The position numbers and the translations under genes were made by a program. This document shows, one piece after another, positions 5,899-5,907 of a stretch of 5,907 nt of DNA (positions within the stretch are counted from its first letter, which is position 1; each line of letters begins with the position of its first letter). This stretch comes from Bacteroidetes bacterium UBA1952 (lineage in GTDB: Bacteria > Bacteroidota > Bacteroidia > Chitinophagales > Chitinophagaceae). The stretch covers positions 1-5,907 of the forward strand of contig DDEO01000065.1 in assembly GCA_002336725.1 (NCBI GenBank), in the 5' to 3' direction. The notes under the pieces were generated by a model, which was not told the origin of the DNA, ran no database searches, and saw only the letters and a list, made by a program, of their open reading frames with translations.

Positions 5899-5907
5899 TT
5901 AGTTTAA

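Overview
The window looks like chromosomal DNA of a Bacteroidota bacterium, possibly of the Saprospiria/Chitinophagia type. This is an inference from family resemblance of the proteins, the lack of Shine-Dalgarno sequences before the starts, and a moderately GC-rich, loosely packed layout. No RNA gene, CRISPR array, insertion sequence or prophage was seen.

Layout, left to right. (1) The C-terminal helicase half of RecG (+), cut by the left edge, ending at 1211 and followed by a hairpin built from two copies of the palindrome TTTCCGGAAA. (2) An AT-rich spacer with a possible promoter, then hutI, a complete imidazolonepropionase of histidine degradation (+, GTG start at 1398). (3) A convergent minus-strand gene, 3560 to 2724, separated from hutI by a bidirectional terminator. 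It encodes a 278-residue protein made almost only of S, G, N, Y, R, D, Q and H, with no C, I, K, L, V or W. Near its N-terminus a 13-residue motif, GHEFYGNQYTSGN, occurs twice. (4) A divergent intergenic region of 165 bp, then a complete secreted M1-family zinc metallopeptidase (+, 3726-5354). (5) A second convergent terminator and a minus-strand gene at the right edge. Its readable frame continues about 43 codons beyond the only usable start codon before reaching a stop, so it looks like a 5'-damaged gene for a membrane-associated or lipoprotein-like protein.

The five genes do not form a pathway or an operon. Plus-strand housekeeping and catabolic genes alternate with minus-strand genes, and each convergent junction carries its own terminator.

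The two most interesting signals are the phase-separation-like disordered protein and the extreme over-representation of TTCCGGAA: 12 copies, 8 of them as the 10-mer TTTCCGGAAA, all between positions 1222 and 5048, in genes (several reading frames) and in spacers.
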